Positions 1 through 8,387 are shown, counted from the stretch's first letter. The stretch is DNA of 41,059 nucleotides from Prochloraceae cyanobacterium (GCA_030065755.1 JASJDA010000042.1:1-41059), one strand, 5' to 3'. A program made the numbers and translations. Notes: generated by a model not told the origin, from the sequence alone.

Positions 1-45
1 ATGGAGGTGCTTTGCCAACCCTTTCTCGCAACTAATTTAGTTTGA
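1..45 (+). CDS. Possible 3' end of a gene cut by the window start
   Basis: An open frame runs from base 1 to a TGA at 43-45 and encodes 14 residues (MEVLCQPFLATNLV). It has no visible ribosome binding site because the window begins here. A perfect 8-bp hairpin follows at 55-76, as expected downstream of a gene. It may be the tail of a coding sequence or chance. No function can be given. Confidence 0.2.
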   Translation: MEVLCQPFLATNLV

Positions 46-54
46 ACTTATCCC

Positions 55-76
55 ACCTAGAACTTTGATTCTAGGT
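55..76. terminator. Terminator-like hairpin
   Basis: ACCTAGAA at 55-62 pairs perfectly with TTCTAGGT at 69-76 around a 6-base loop. There is no T-run after it, so it is a weak candidate terminator for whatever ends at about 45. Confidence 0.3.
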
Positions 77-85
77 AGGTTTGAG

Positions 86-137
86 AAAAGAGCTGGCGAT
101 CGCGTAAAGCGCCTCTCCGAAGGGCAATACCTCTTTT
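86..137 (-). terminator. Inverted repeat downstream of the first minus-strand gene, containing a small dispersed repeat
   Basis: AAAAGAG at 86-92 is complementary to CTCTTTT at 131-137, and the interior contains GGCG/CGCC pairing. It lies directly downstream of the minus-strand gene at 142-627 and could end its transcript. The segment 95-113 (GGCGATCGCGTAAAGCGCC) resembles the repeats inside the genes at 4611-4647 and 14415-14448, without their hairpin arm. Confidence 0.3.
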
Positions 138-141
138 TTGT

Positions 142-627
142 CTATCTAATCCACAAACGCTGTGTAATTGCCCCTAGATACATCAAAACCGGAAATTGAT
201 AGTATTCCACTACCAACCACAGCAAACAGGCTAAATGACACAAAAAAGTCAAAGGAGTCCACACAAAAGGAAACCAAAATAAGGGATCTGATGGCAAGGG
301 GGGAAATAAATAGGCACCTACACCAACGATAGTGGGCGGAATCATCACAAAAGCCATTCCAGCTATCCAATAAAACCAACCAACCTCGAACCCTTGTCTT
401 TGCATTCCTCTCCAATTTTGACCGTCCCAGCGCCAAGTCAAAGGAATCTGACTGTCTGCCATTTTGAGCAACTGTTTTTCTAGGTTAGCAGTGAAAATAT
501 GGCGGCAAAAATTACAAGCAAAAGCCTCCATCAAAGGTATGGCCGAAATTTCACCGTGACGGCAGACTGGGCAGTTGTAAACGTCACTGTAAGTTAAATT
601 TTTCTTAAAGTTTTTCGAACTCGTCAT
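142..627 (-). CDS. Conserved zinc-ribbon membrane protein of unknown function
   Basis: A 161-residue protein. Near the N-terminus two CxxC pairs (CPVC at about residue 19 and CNFC at about 38) form a probable zinc ribbon. Two hydrophobic stretches follow, at about residues 84-108 and 122-148, and look like membrane spans. The arrangement suggests a cytosolic metal-binding head on a membrane hairpin. I do not recognise a named family; it looks like a conserved cyanobacterial protein. The gene is transcribed away from 707-1195 with an 80-base gap and may share its transcript, since both are on the minus strand. The ATG start at 627 sits just before the Cys-rich head, so the protein appears complete. 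Confidence 0.7.
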   Translation of the reverse strand: MTSSKNFKKNLTYSDVYNCPVCRHGEISAIPLMEAFACNFCRHIFTANLEKQLLKMADSQIPLTWRWDGQNWRGMQRQGFEVGWFYWIAGMAFVMIPPTIVGVGAYLFPPLPSDPLFWFPFVWTPLTFLCHLACLLWLVVEYYQFPVLMYLGAITQRLWIR

Positions 628-706
628 CAGCTTGTTTTAGGAGCCAGAGCTGCTTGATATTTTTATATTTCTAACAAATTTTGATTGTTTTGCGTCAGAT
701 CGATAT

Positions 707-1195
707 TCAAGCCAGATTAGGAGGAAGATCTCGGGACGTTTTTTGGGGAAATGTGCTTAATTGCCGCAGTCGATCTTGAATTAAATTTTGTAAATCGGCA
801 CGACGTAACTCGGTCCCAGTATTTAAATTTCCAGGGGTTTCCATAAAAATTATGCTATCCAAGCGATCGAGACTAAATACTTGAAATAATAAGTGGGTAA
901 TAGGCAAAGAGGTTGCTATGAGTTTAGAATCTGAACTTCCCTGAAAATTAGCAGCATCTTTGAGACTTGCAAAGGCATAGATTATTGTTTTTTGCTCCGA
1001 AGGTCTTGAGCGATCGCTCAAAGTAGTCAAAACCCAATCCCCATCTAAAGTTTGGATAACAAAGTATTCCCAATGTTTGAGCCTGTCGGCAAATAGCTCT
1101 AGCACGGGAACAACTGCTTGTTCCATTATTTGAGAAGAAACCCCATACTTGGGTGCGTCATCAACTAAGAGTTTAACTTGTTGCTTACGATCCAT
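707..1195 (-). CDS. Conserved hypothetical protein
   Basis: A 162-residue soluble protein with no signal peptide, membrane span or recognisable catalytic motif. The middle region (residues about 40-115) alternates hydrophobic and polar residues like a mixed alpha/beta fold. The tail is basic and proline-rich. It reads like a cyanobacteria-specific conserved protein, but I cannot assign a function. Two short palindromes lie just upstream of its start (1225-1255) and may be operators for it. It may be co-transcribed with 142-627. Confidence 0.65.
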   Translation of the reverse strand: MDRKQQVKLLVDDAPKYGVSSQIMEQAVVPVLELFADRLKHWEYFVIQTLDGDWVLTTLSDRSRPSEQKTIIYAFASLKDAANFQGSSDSKLIATSLPITHLLFQVFSLDRLDSIIFMETPGNLNTGTELRRADLQNLIQDRLRQLSTFPQKTSRDLPPNLA

Positions 1196-1224
1196 TTTCT
1201 AATGTCACTGGCGATCGCCCCAAT

Positions 1225-1255
1225 CTCTATAGAGGGCATTATCTCTATAATAGAG
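1225..1255. promoter_or_regulatory. Two adjacent dyads upstream of the 707-1195 gene
   Basis: CTCTATAGAG (1225-1234) is a perfect palindrome. CTCTAT-A-ATAGAG (1243-1255) repeats the same half-site with one central base. Their centres are about 19.5 bases apart, close to two helical turns, 30-60 bases upstream of the minus-strand start at 1195. This is the layout of a dimer-binding operator pair; the binder is unknown. Confidence 0.4.
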
Positions 1256-1462
1256 TCATCCAAAAAAAACAATAGAAAATAATTATATACCTGTAAACTT
1301 TACCCTATAAGAACTCCACTCTAAAAGTTAACTCAGCTTTTCAACCAATTTGACCATCTAGGGGGGGATTTTGGATTGGCGATTTTAGATTTATACAAGC
1401 CCCTTCTTTCTAGGAGGGGAAAATCCCAAATCGAATTAACTAAAAGAAACATAAGGCGAATT

Positions 1463-1831
1463 TCAAGAAATTCCCTGCATTGCTTGTAAATCTATCTGCT
1501 CTTGCTTAGATTTAGTCTCAAAAGTCTCAATTTCATACTTAACCAAATTAGCTAAATCCTGTAACTGGCTAATTGCTTCAGCTCCTTCTAATTTCATTAA
1601 TTCTCGCTCGTCTCGCATTTCAGTCCAGGTAATCCCGTAATCAGACACCAAAAAGCGAATTAAGTGGTTATCCCCTAAACTAACCATAAACGAAGCACTA
1701 TTCATCTGACTTCCGCACGTATAGCAAGAAGCTATATAACCTCTGTTTTCCAGCACAATTGCTAAAGCCTGTAGATTCATGACCAAGTCTCTAACAAATT
1801 GACGGTGTTGCTGAGCTAATCTGACAAACAC
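1463..1831 (-). CDS. Conserved hypothetical protein, DUF-type, 122 residues
   Basis: A small soluble protein with no membrane span. It contains an isolated Cys pair (CYTC near residue 36) and an alpha/beta-looking core, then a charged helical tail (residues about 78-115) that may form a coiled coil. The start at 1831 is followed by a basic helix (RLAQQHRQFVRDLVMNLQAL). I do not recognise the family. It stands alone: 267 bases separate it from the next gene on its strand. An imperfect hairpin (CCCCTTC at 1400-1406 with GGAGGGG at 1413-1419) lies downstream of its stop but lacks a T-run on the correct side. Confidence 0.6.
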   Translation of the reverse strand: MFVRLAQQHRQFVRDLVMNLQALAIVLENRGYIASCYTCGSQMNSASFMVSLGDNHLIRFLVSDYGITWTEMRDERELMKLEGAEAISQLQDLANLVKYEIETFETKSKQEQIDLQAMQGIS

Positions 1832-2078
1832 TATTTTCCTCCGAACAACACACCTTATTAACCACTATTCTAGTCTCTTAACATTATTTTTACTTTTTAG
1901 TCATAAAAATCATGAGAAAAGATATATTTACCTTTTTTACAAATAGCTACTTTAGATTCAGGTTAGCTCGATTAGTATAAAATGACCAGTATAAGTAGCT
2001 ACAATTCGAAATTATTTAGTCTATAGAATCCTCTTATACAAAGAACAATACCCATTTAATATCAAATAGGAAAAAGTT

Positions 2079-2537
2079 ATGACAGTTATTCAAATTTTTA
2101 ATATCGCCAATATCTTCGTTCTACCTTTCTGGGGATTGATGATTTTCTTGCCTAAGTGGGAAGTAACAAAAAAAGTTATGGGATCTGTAATTCCTTTTGT
2201 TGCTCTGGCTGGATTGTATTTATACCTTTTTAGTGGAACTATTACTTCTCAATCAGCAAGCTCGTTTGCAAATACTCAATTAGCCGATCTAGCTCGCTTA
2301 TTCTCCGATGAAAGAGTAATGGCTACAGGCTGGGTTCACTATTTGGTGATGGATTTATTTGTAGGTCGATGGATTTACTGGGAAGGGCAAAAAACTGGAG
2401 TTTGGACAGTTCACTCTTTAGCGCTATGTTTGTTTGCTGGTCCGATCGGACTATTGTCACATATCTTAACAGTCTGGACACAGCAAAGATTTTTTTCTGC
2501 TAAAGACGAAATAACCACTCCTAGCACGACTACTTGA
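2079..2537 (+). CDS. ABA4-like family membrane protein (DUF4281)
   Basis: A 152-residue integral membrane protein with four hydrophobic segments (about residues 5-23, 33-51, 84-100 and 108-130). The motif around residues 82-101 (ATGWVHYLVMDLFVGRWIYW) is typical of the ABA4-like family, named after the plant chloroplast protein needed for neoxanthin formation. Cyanobacterial members have no settled function; a role in carotenoid or thylakoid membrane biology is inference from the plant homologue. The ATG at 2079 is preceded by AGGAAAAAG. A strong hairpin plus T-run follows at 2570-2592, so it is probably a single-gene transcript. Confidence 0.8.
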   Translation: MTVIQIFNIANIFVLPFWGLMIFLPKWEVTKKVMGSVIPFVALAGLYLYLFSGTITSQSASSFANTQLADLARLFSDERVMATGWVHYLVMDLFVGRWIYWEGQKTGVWTVHSLALCLFAGPIGLLSHILTVWTQQRFFSAKDEITTPSTTT

Positions 2538-2549
2538 AAAACTTAAAAT

Positions 2550-3032
2550 TCAACTCCAAACATCCTGATGCTCGCTACCGTTGCGAGCTTTTCTAATTGT
2601 TCTAGGTAAAACACCTACTAAAGAAGCAAAAGCTTCATCAGGAATTCGAGGCGCTGTTTGAGGGTCGAACCAATGCTCGAATTGATTGAGGATAAGTTGT
2701 GCTCGTTCCAAAGCTACGGGATTATCCGTAATTTGTTTAATCAATCTTATCCACTGTCGCCGAATTAAATAAGCATTGATTCTTTCCTTTGATGTTTGAG
2801 GATATACCAAGGAAATTTTTCCCACTGCTATAACTTTAATTACATCTGTATCTAACGAACTGCCTACTACAGAACCAGGTCCCGCAAACTCGGCGTGATA
2901 TTTTTTATAGAGAATCAAGCCATTTTTACTTCTGGGATTAACTACTAAAAGTTTTTGCTTTTGTAGCAGTAATAGTATTTCATCAGCTTGTAAACTACCA
3001 CGACCATTGTGGTTTAATTGCCCTTGTTCCAT
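2550..3032 (-). CDS. Conserved hypothetical protein
   Basis: A 160-residue soluble basic protein with no signal peptide or membrane span. The middle (residues about 88-130) is rich in Arg, Leu and Ile and reads as helices. The C-terminal part (RIPDEAFASLVGVLPRTIRKAR, about 129-150) looks like a short helix-turn-helix: LVGVLPRTIRKA resembles a turn and recognition helix. That suggests a nucleic-acid-binding role, but this is inference. It is convergent with the ABA4-like gene, with only 12 bases between stops. A terminator for the neighbour lies inside its 3' end. Confidence 0.6.
   Translation of the reverse strand: MEQGQLNHNGRGSLQADEILLLLQKQKLLVVNPRSKNGLILYKKYHAEFAGPGSVVGSSLDTDVIKVIAVGKISLVYPQTSKERINAYLIRRQWIRLIKQITDNPVALERAQLILNQFEHWFDPQTAPRIPDEAFASLVGVLPRTIRKARNGSEHQDVWS
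2570..2592 (+). terminator. Rho-independent terminator of the ABA4-like gene
   Basis: GCTCGC (2570-2575) pairs perfectly with GCGAGC (2583-2588) around a 7-base loop and is followed at once by TTTT. It lies 33 bases past the ABA4-like stop and overlaps the last codons of the convergent gene. Confidence 0.55.
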
Positions 3033-3173
3033 TTAGGTTCCCTCATCAAAATCGATCGCCGCTCAATTTAGCTTAGATTTCTACTCAAAAGTACAAAAAC
3101 ATAAGAGTAGAAAAAAATACTCTCAACTAAACAAAGAACAAATTATAGCTATTAGAGGAATCATCTGGCAGTT

Positions 3174-3794
3174 TTATGGGAAATTACCTATTTTTTTTAA
3201 ATACAGGTTTTTTTCTTCGTTAGTGAATTTTCTAATCTCCTTATTCAATAATAAACGTTTGGGGCTATTAAAAAAACAACTGCTCAAACTAGACTCCATT
3301 TGATGGATTTTATATCCGCTGGTCAAATATAGTTGCTTAGCTCCCTCATTATTTTCTAATACGTGAAGAGAAATTTTAGTGAATCCCCATTCAATAGCAA
3401 TCTCCTCGCATTTTCTCAATAATTTTCGGGCAATGCCTTTCCTTCTGTAAGAATTTTTAACTGCTAAATTAGCAACATAAGGATAACGATAGTCAATAGC
3501 TTGCCAAAAAGAATTAGAACGTATTGACATTTCTACTGTCCCGACTATTTCATCTTTATCGTTAGTTAGATTATTTACAGATGTACTTGCTACTAAACAA
3601 ATATAACGGAACCTACTACTATTAGAACGAAGGCGATGACGCAGGTCTTCGCTCACTCCTAATTTTAAGATGGGATGTACCCACCAGCTCAATCCCTGAG
3701 GAGGATGAAAGCTATTGGTAAGAACCTCGGTCAAACCTAGTATATCTCTAGGAATAGCAGTGCGAATAATAATTTTGGGTACTCGATCGCTCAA
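3174..3794 (-). CDS. GNAT family N-acetyltransferase
   Basis: A 206-residue acetyl-CoA-dependent N-acyltransferase fold. The acetyl-CoA binding motif A is clear at about residues 107-130: a beta strand (VANLAV) then RRKGIARKLL, the R/Q-x-x-G-x-G/A pyrophosphate loop. Further on, KISLHVLENNEGAKQLYLTSGYK is the usual motif B region with its conserved Asn and Tyr. The substrate cannot be predicted. The N-terminal section (IIIRTAIPRDILGLTEVLTNSFHP) matches the first strand-helix of GNAT proteins. The only start that keeps this strand is TTG at 3794; no in-frame ATG precedes it, so the exact start is uncertain. The tail after about residue 175 is a lysine-rich extension. Confidence 0.85.
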   Translation of the reverse strand: MSDRVPKIIIRTAIPRDILGLTEVLTNSFHPPQGLSWWVHPILKLGVSEDLRHRLRSNSSRFRYICLVASTSVNNLTNDKDEIVGTVEMSIRSNSFWQAIDYRYPYVANLAVKNSYRRKGIARKLLRKCEEIAIEWGFTKISLHVLENNEGAKQLYLTSGYKIHQMESSLSSCFFNSPKRLLLNKEIRKFTNEEKNLYLKKIGNFP

Positions 3795-3877
3795 ATTAAT
3801 GGCAAAAAAGTGGAATTGTAATTTCTATATTCTAACTTTTCTCAACAATATGGGAAATAAATTTGCCTTTTTCTAGT

Positions 3878-5698
3878 TTAACGATCGAGAATAAATCGAT
3901 CGAACTTTACTACTTGAGAGTTTGGCGATCGCGTGTCAAAGCGATAACTGCTAACACTACTGTCTCCAGTATCTAAAATACTAAATACGGTTATGTCGTT
4001 ACTAGCAATATATGGCGACGGGCGATTATTTTTATCTAGTAAAGGAGCAATATTAGGTAGCACTGGCTCTAGACCGTTAGGATCTCCTGTAAGAGCGTAA
4101 TTAAATTGAGAGTTATTTTTGGGGATATCTCTTTGTTTCTCCCCTGTGAAAGCTCCGTAGGTATTTCCCACATTAGAAGATTCTAAAAAATGCATCCCAC
4201 TATGGCTGACAAAGCGGTTCCACAGATGAGAGTGACCGTAAAAAACAAGCTGTACTCCCGCAGACTCTAATAGAGGTAAAAGATCGCGGATAATATAATC
4301 TTTTTCTGGCGGGTATTCATAACGTAGGGAAAGAATACTTCCATCATTTTTGTATTCAATTTTGGCTGCGGGGTCGGTATAGGGAGGAACTATGTTTTCT
4401 CCTAGAGTATGAGGAGGATGGTGAAACATGACAATTTTATACTTTGCCTGCTTAAATTCTTCGCTTTCGAGCTCTTTTTCTAGCCAGCTATATTGGGGAC
4501 TACCTTTAGCAATAGGTTCAAAAATATGTTGTCCGTAGCCCCATTTTTCCGGTCGATCGAGATCTAAATCTGATTCGCGATATTTCCCTCGCACGTTTGC
4601 ACCCAGATTAGGCGATCCGGCTCGCCGGATCCGCGTAGCGGGGCGCCAAATATTGGTAACGAATAAAACTACTAAACGAATGTCGCCAAAAGTTTCTGCG
4701 TAGTATTTCTTTCCCCCAGGAATACTTTGGGGAAGGGTAAAAAGTTCCTCGTAAGTATCGCTATTAAAAGAATTGGCTTTCACCCAGGCTTCTCGAACCA
4801 CAGGATCTGCTCCTAAATTGAATTGCTGGGCTATTTCCTCGTAATTAGTTCGAGCTTTGTCGCGAGGAATTGCGTCATTAAACTGTTGCTTTAAACTCCT
4901 GCGATCGGAAAATTTTCCCATTACCTCGTGATTGCCGATCGCTGTAAATAAAGGTGCGTGTTGGATTAATTCTCCGCCAGTGTATACTGTCTTAACTCCT
5001 TGTTTTTCTAACTCGTATTTAGCCCTTCCTTGAAGACAGGGAAAAAAAGCGCCACCTCTAGTATCGTCAAACCATTCAGAAGCGCGATCGGGAATATTGA
5101 CCAAGTCTCCAGCCATAAAAACAGCATCTACCCTTCCAATTGTTTCAGCTACTTTTTGCAAATTAGCCGCTGTCATCGGTTTGAGCTGGTGATCGGAGGT
5201 AAGTAGAATTTTTAAAGGCTGTCCTGGTTGGGGTTTGGGTGCTAAAGTGAAAACCCCACTTTTAATTTCTTTAACATTATCTCGATCGTTGCGGGCGCTA
5301 ATTACTCGGTAAGGAATGGGCTGAGACTCAGTTAAACTAGTAACTATAGCTTCGTGTCTCCAGATATCTCGCCTTTTCATCTCTTGGTATGCTCGATCGG
5401 TGCGGGAGTCCGGATCTTCGCGGACGCGACTGAGTTTAGTAGTAATTGCTTCAGTAGTGCGATCTAATTTTTCTCCATAAACGACTCGATGAAAGGAGCC
5501 AGGAAAATCTGTAAACCACACTACTCTCACTGAAGTTTCACTAGGTAGTTGAAGAAATGGATCGCTCAGCATCGGAGTTATATAAGTAGGTGTAGAAGTA
5601 AGTTTTGCTTTTTTGTTAGATACCGCGATCGCAGAGCTAATAATAATTACTACTACAATTGCAGCGATCGCCCAATAGGGCGGACGGGAAAGTTTCAT
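3878..5698 (-). CDS. Membrane-anchored calcineurin-like metallophosphoesterase
   Basis: A 606-residue phosphoesterase. An N-terminal hydrophobic span (residues about 8-27) anchors or exports it. Next is a fibronectin-like section (SVRVVWFTDFPGSFHRVVYG) as in purple acid phosphatases, then the metal-binding motifs in order: SDHQ, AGDLVN, IGNHE, MFHHPPH and YGHSHLW. Together these form the dinuclear metal site. The likely role is a periplasmic or membrane-face phosphomonoesterase or phosphodiesterase; the substrate is unknown. At about residues 351-363 (RPATRIRRAGSPNL) the reading frame includes a small dispersed DNA repeat (4611-4647), so this loop is probably a recent in-frame insertion. It is divergent from hfq across a 51-base gap, so the two starts share a short promoter region. 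Confidence 0.88.
   Translation of the reverse strand: MKLSRPPYWAIAAIVVVIIISSAIAVSNKKAKLTSTPTYITPMLSDPFLQLPSETSVRVVWFTDFPGSFHRVVYGEKLDRTTEAITTKLSRVREDPDSRTDRAYQEMKRRDIWRHEAIVTSLTESQPIPYRVISARNDRDNVKEIKSGVFTLAPKPQPGQPLKILLTSDHQLKPMTAANLQKVAETIGRVDAVFMAGDLVNIPDRASEWFDDTRGGAFFPCLQGRAKYELEKQGVKTVYTGGELIQHAPLFTAIGNHEVMGKFSDRRSLKQQFNDAIPRDKARTNYEEIAQQFNLGADPVVREAWVKANSFNSDTYEELFTLPQSIPGGKKYYAETFGDIRLVVLFVTNIWRPATRIRRAGSPNLGANVRGKYRESDLDLDRPEKWGYGQHIFEPIAKGSPQYSWLEKELESEEFKQAKYKIVMFHHPPHTLGENIVPPYTDPAAKIEYKNDGSILSLRYEYPPEKDYIIRDLLPLLESAGVQLVFYGHSHLWNRFVSHSGMHFLESSNVGNTYGAFTGEKQRDIPKNNSQFNYALTGDPNGLEPVLPNIAPLLDKNNRPSPYIASNDITVFSILDTGDSSVSSYRFDTRSPNSQVVKFDRFILDR
4611..4647. repeat. Small dispersed palindromic repeat, copy A, inside a coding gene
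   Basis: It begins GGCGATC, has an 8-bp perfect hairpin (GATCCGGC at 4614-4621 with GCCGGATC at 4624-4631), then CGCGTAGCGGGGCGCC. The copy at 14415-14448 shares the flanks, matching 19 of 20 bases after the hairpin, but has a different and still perfectly paired arm. Both copies lie in frame inside minus-strand genes. Confidence 0.65.
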
Positions 5699-5749
5699 AA
5701 AAGCTAAGGCAAAAGGTATACTTGTTCTGCGATCGTGATAAATAAAACT

Positions 5750-5962
5750 ATGTCTGAATTTGATACTGGTTTACCCAGCGCGCGTCTCCTACAAGGTTAT
5801 ATCAAAGAGAAAACAGAGGTGGAGTTAAAACTACTTAACCAAGAAAGTCTTTCAGGGATAATTTTCTGGCAAGATCCTCATTGTATCTGCGTGGTCGATG
5901 GTAGCGAAAAACCCACTCTTGTTTGGCGACATGCCCTTGCTTATATTAAGGAAAAAGCTTGA
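5750..5962 (+). CDS. hfq: Cyanobacterial-type RNA chaperone Hfq
   Basis: A 70-residue Sm-like protein. The start MSEFDTGLPS and the following helix match the cyanobacterial Hfq subfamily, which opens MSxFDSGLPS. The Sm1 region (VELKLLNQESLSGIIFWQDPHCICVVD) and the Sm2-like end (PTLVWRHALAYI) are visible. A GTG five codons upstream (5735) is also in frame, but the ATG at 5750 gives the family's usual length and N-terminus. Hfq forms hexameric rings. In cyanobacteria it is known mainly for a role with the type IV pilus machinery and motility rather than classical sRNA pairing. The stop codon is the first part of a perfect 11-bp hairpin. The next gene starts 51 bases later on the same strand. 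Confidence 0.92.
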   Translation: MSEFDTGLPSARLLQGYIKEKTEVELKLLNQESLSGIIFWQDPHCICVVDGSEKPTLVWRHALAYIKEKA

Positions 5963-5992
5963 ACCTCCCATGGTGAAAACTTGGGAGGTTCA
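5960..5992 (+). terminator. 11-bp hairpin overlapping the hfq stop codon
   Basis: TGAACCTCCCA (5960-5970) pairs perfectly with TGGGAGGTTCA (5982-5992) around an 11-base loop. The left arm starts with the hfq stop codon. No T-run follows, so it may protect the 3' end of hfq mRNA or attenuate read-through into the oxidoreductase gene rather than act as a full intrinsic terminator. Confidence 0.5.
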
Positions 5993-6013
5993 TAGTCAAA
6001 GGAGACATTACTC

Positions 6014-7021
6014 GTGAAAGCATTAGTTATTGAGCATTTTGGCGAACCAAATATCTTTACAGAAAAAGAATTACCATTACCTGAACTTTTACCAGGTCAT
6101 GTCTTGATTCGGGTTGCTGCAACTAGCGTTAATCAAGTAGATACTAAAATACGTCAGGGCGTTGTCGCCGATATTGCTCCTGATTTTCCTGCTATTTTAC
6201 ATGGAGATGTGGCAGGAGTTATTGAAGCAGTTGGAGATAATGTTGAAGTTTTTACAATTGGCGATGAAGTATATGCTTGTGCAGGTGGAGTCAAAGGCAT
6301 AAATGGCGCAATAGCTGAGTATATGCTGGCAGATGCCAGTTTAGTTGCTCATAAACCGAAATCTTTGACTTTTGCAGAAGCAGCAGCCTTACCTTTAGTG
6401 TCCATTACTGCTTGGGAAGGACTAATCGATCGAGCTAAGGTTCAATCGGGTCAAAAAGTTTTAGTTTATGGTGCTACTGGAGGTGTCGGTCATCTAGGAG
6501 TACAGTTAGCTAAGTGGGCTGGTGCAGAAGTTTATGCTTTAGTATCGAGTCAAGAGAAAGCAAAAATTGCTTTAAATTTAGGAGCAGATTTTACGATCGA
6601 CTATCGCCAAACTCCCGTTGAAGAATTTGTTGCTCAATATACTGATGGTCTTGGTTTTGATGTTGTTTTCGATACAGTAGGAAACGATAATCTTCAAAAT
6701 GCTTTTAAAGCAGCAAAGTCAAATGGCGTAGTTGTCTCTATTGTTTCTCTATCTCAGCAAGATTTGACTCTACTTCATGTTAAAGGACTTACTTTACATC
6801 TAGTTTATATGCTCATTCCAATGCTCTCAGGGATCGAGCGAGCTTATCACGGCAAAATTCTTTCACAACTTGCTGCTTTAGTCGATCTAGGGCATGTCCG
6901 TCCCCTTATAGATTCTAAATCTTTTAGTTTTGCTGAAGTTGGAGCTGCCCATGCTCGTGCAGAATCGGGACAAGCAATTGGCAAAATTGTTTTAACTCAG
7001 GAAGCATTTACAATTATTTAA
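6014..7021 (+). CDS. Medium-chain NADP-dependent oxidoreductase, quinone oxidoreductase type
   Basis: A 335-residue zinc-independent MDR-family enzyme. Residues about 1-120 form the GroES-like catalytic domain (PGHVLIRVAATSVNQVDTKIRQG; LHGDVAGVIEAVGDNV). The Rossmann NAD(P)H site is at about 152-175 (VYGATGGVGHLGVQLAKWAG). The zinc-ligand cysteines of alcohol dehydrogenases are absent, pointing to a quinone or enone reductase using NADPH. The substrate is unknown. The start is GTG at 6014 with AAAGGAG 6-7 bases upstream. It lies 51 bases after hfq behind a hairpin, so partial co-transcription is possible. A second, distinct MDR gene occurs at 27527-28531. Confidence 0.85.
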   Translation: MKALVIEHFGEPNIFTEKELPLPELLPGHVLIRVAATSVNQVDTKIRQGVVADIAPDFPAILHGDVAGVIEAVGDNVEVFTIGDEVYACAGGVKGINGAIAEYMLADASLVAHKPKSLTFAEAAALPLVSITAWEGLIDRAKVQSGQKVLVYGATGGVGHLGVQLAKWAGAEVYALVSSQEKAKIALNLGADFTIDYRQTPVEEFVAQYTDGLGFDVVFDTVGNDNLQNAFKAAKSNGVVVSIVSLSQQDLTLLHVKGLTLHLVYMLIPMLSGIERAYHGKILSQLAALVDLGHVRPLIDSKSFSFAEVGAAHARAESGQAIGKIVLTQEAFTII

Positions 7022-7230
7022 CAGTCCAATTGTCACGTCGTGTAAAAATTAAAATTCCACTGTTTAGTAATAAAATTTTGGTCAATTTAGACTAAATTCC
7101 AACGTTAATTTCCGCACTTACTGCGGTATTTTTCTGTCTGAGAAATAGAATATATTTATAGCTCGGTTTTTATCTACTTTATCCGTTTCAAATTTTAGAT
7201 TTCTTAAGTCGAAATTTAATAAATAATTAG

Positions 7231-7250
7231 GAAATCTATAGAAATCTATA
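7231..7250. repeat. Perfect 10-bp tandem duplication upstream of the M23 gene
   Basis: GAAATCTATA occurs twice back to back, 62 bases before the M23 peptidase start. The region 7022-7311 is otherwise AT-rich with no gene. The duplication could be a pair of regulatory half-sites or simple slippage. Confidence 0.5.
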
Positions 7251-7311
7251 GCAAAAATACAGCAAATAAAATGTTAGTCTAATCTCCAGGCAAAAAGTTC
7301 AAAGGTGATTT

Positions 7312-8211
7312 ATGTTTGTCTCCTCGATCGAGTCTGGACTGACAACCTATCTAAAAAGTTTAAAAAAAAGTTTGACTTTGGCAATTGCCGCTGGATTTGT
7401 GGTAGTTACTTCCCCAGTACGCGCTCTTGAAGTGCGACTGACACCAGAAAATCCCAAGCAAGGAGATACTATCTCAGTAACAATTAAAACCGATCGGCCT
7501 GGAGAAAAACCAACAGTTTCGATGAAACAGCGAAGCTATCCAGTCTTTTCTAGCAATAACTACGGAGATAGCTATCGCGCTTTAATCCCCACCAGCCCTC
7601 TAGACCAGTCGGGAAAGCTCTCAATTAGAGTAACAGGTGAGGGAGAAACAAAAAATTTCTCCGTGTGGTTGAGTCCTCGCTCCTTTCCCACCCAAAGGAT
7701 CAGAATATCTGGACGCGGTTCTGGCTCGGCAACTAAATTAGAACTCGATCGCGTCAGAGCATTTAAAAAACTAGTCACCTCGCAAAAGTTTTGGCAAGGA
7801 AAGTTTCTCCGTCCAAATGCTGGGCGAGTTTCTACAGTTTTTGGGGTTCGCCGCTACTACAACGGGGTATTCGCTAAAAACTATTATCATCGAGGGGTTG
7901 ACTATGCTTCTGGCCACGGTTCCCCAGTAATTACACCAGCAGCAGGACGAGTGGCGTTAGTAGGACGAGAAGCTGGAGGTTTTAAAGTTCACGGCAATAC
8001 AGTGGGAATCGATCACGGTCAAGGAGTGTTGAGTATATTTTTACACTTATCTAGAATCGACGTTCGAGAAGGACAATTGGTAAAACCAGGTCAAAGAATT
8101 GGTGCTGTAGGTTCTACAGGTGCTTCCACGGGTCCTCACTTACACTGGGGTTTGTACGTTCATGGAGTAGCCGTAGATCCAGTTCCCTGGAGATTTGAAG
8201 GTATCGATTGA
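7312..8211 (+). CDS. Exported M23 (LytM-type) endopeptidase
   Basis: A 299-residue peptidoglycan endopeptidase. An N-terminal hydrophobic segment (about residues 23-36) ending VRALEV is a probable signal peptide. The middle is an immunoglobulin-like beta region (LEVRLTPENPKQGDTISVTI). The C-terminal M23 domain shows the zinc ligands in order: H193 and D197 in HRGVDYA, then H278 in HLHWG with H276 two residues before it, after the glycine-rich GSTGASTGPHLHW stretch. M23 enzymes cut peptide cross-links in the wall during growth and division, or act as LytM-like activators if catalytic residues are lost; here they are all present. The ATG has AAAGGTG upstream. It stands alone. Confidence 0.9.
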   Translation: MFVSSIESGLTTYLKSLKKSLTLAIAAGFVVVTSPVRALEVRLTPENPKQGDTISVTIKTDRPGEKPTVSMKQRSYPVFSSNNYGDSYRALIPTSPLDQSGKLSIRVTGEGETKNFSVWLSPRSFPTQRIRISGRGSGSATKLELDRVRAFKKLVTSQKFWQGKFLRPNAGRVSTVFGVRRYYNGVFAKNYYHRGVDYASGHGSPVITPAAGRVALVGREAGGFKVHGNTVGIDHGQGVLSIFLHLSRIDVREGQLVKPGQRIGAVGSTGASTGPHLHWGLYVHGVAVDPVPWRFEGID

Positions 8212-8387
8212 GTTAAAGTCTACTTTTTTATTTATTGTTGCTAATCTTTCCATCCTGCATTTATTCCCAGGCGATCGAAAAAGCCAAGTTAAGAGGTTTG
8301 GCTGAAAATGTTGAAAAATTTGGCTGAGTTCTGGGAATTATAGGATCGGTTACTTTGAGAACAACAGAGAAAAATAAAAAAGAGATT

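Noticed and set aside
3620-3660. A possible third copy of a dispersed repeat inside the acetyltransferase gene
   Set aside because: The similarity to known cyanobacterial repeats is short, and the region encodes a plausible part of the protein.
8355-8387. Longer start for the ComFB gene at TTG
   Set aside because: The ATG at 8388 has a better ribosome binding site and starts the conserved region; the extra residues are lysine-rich and unlike the family.
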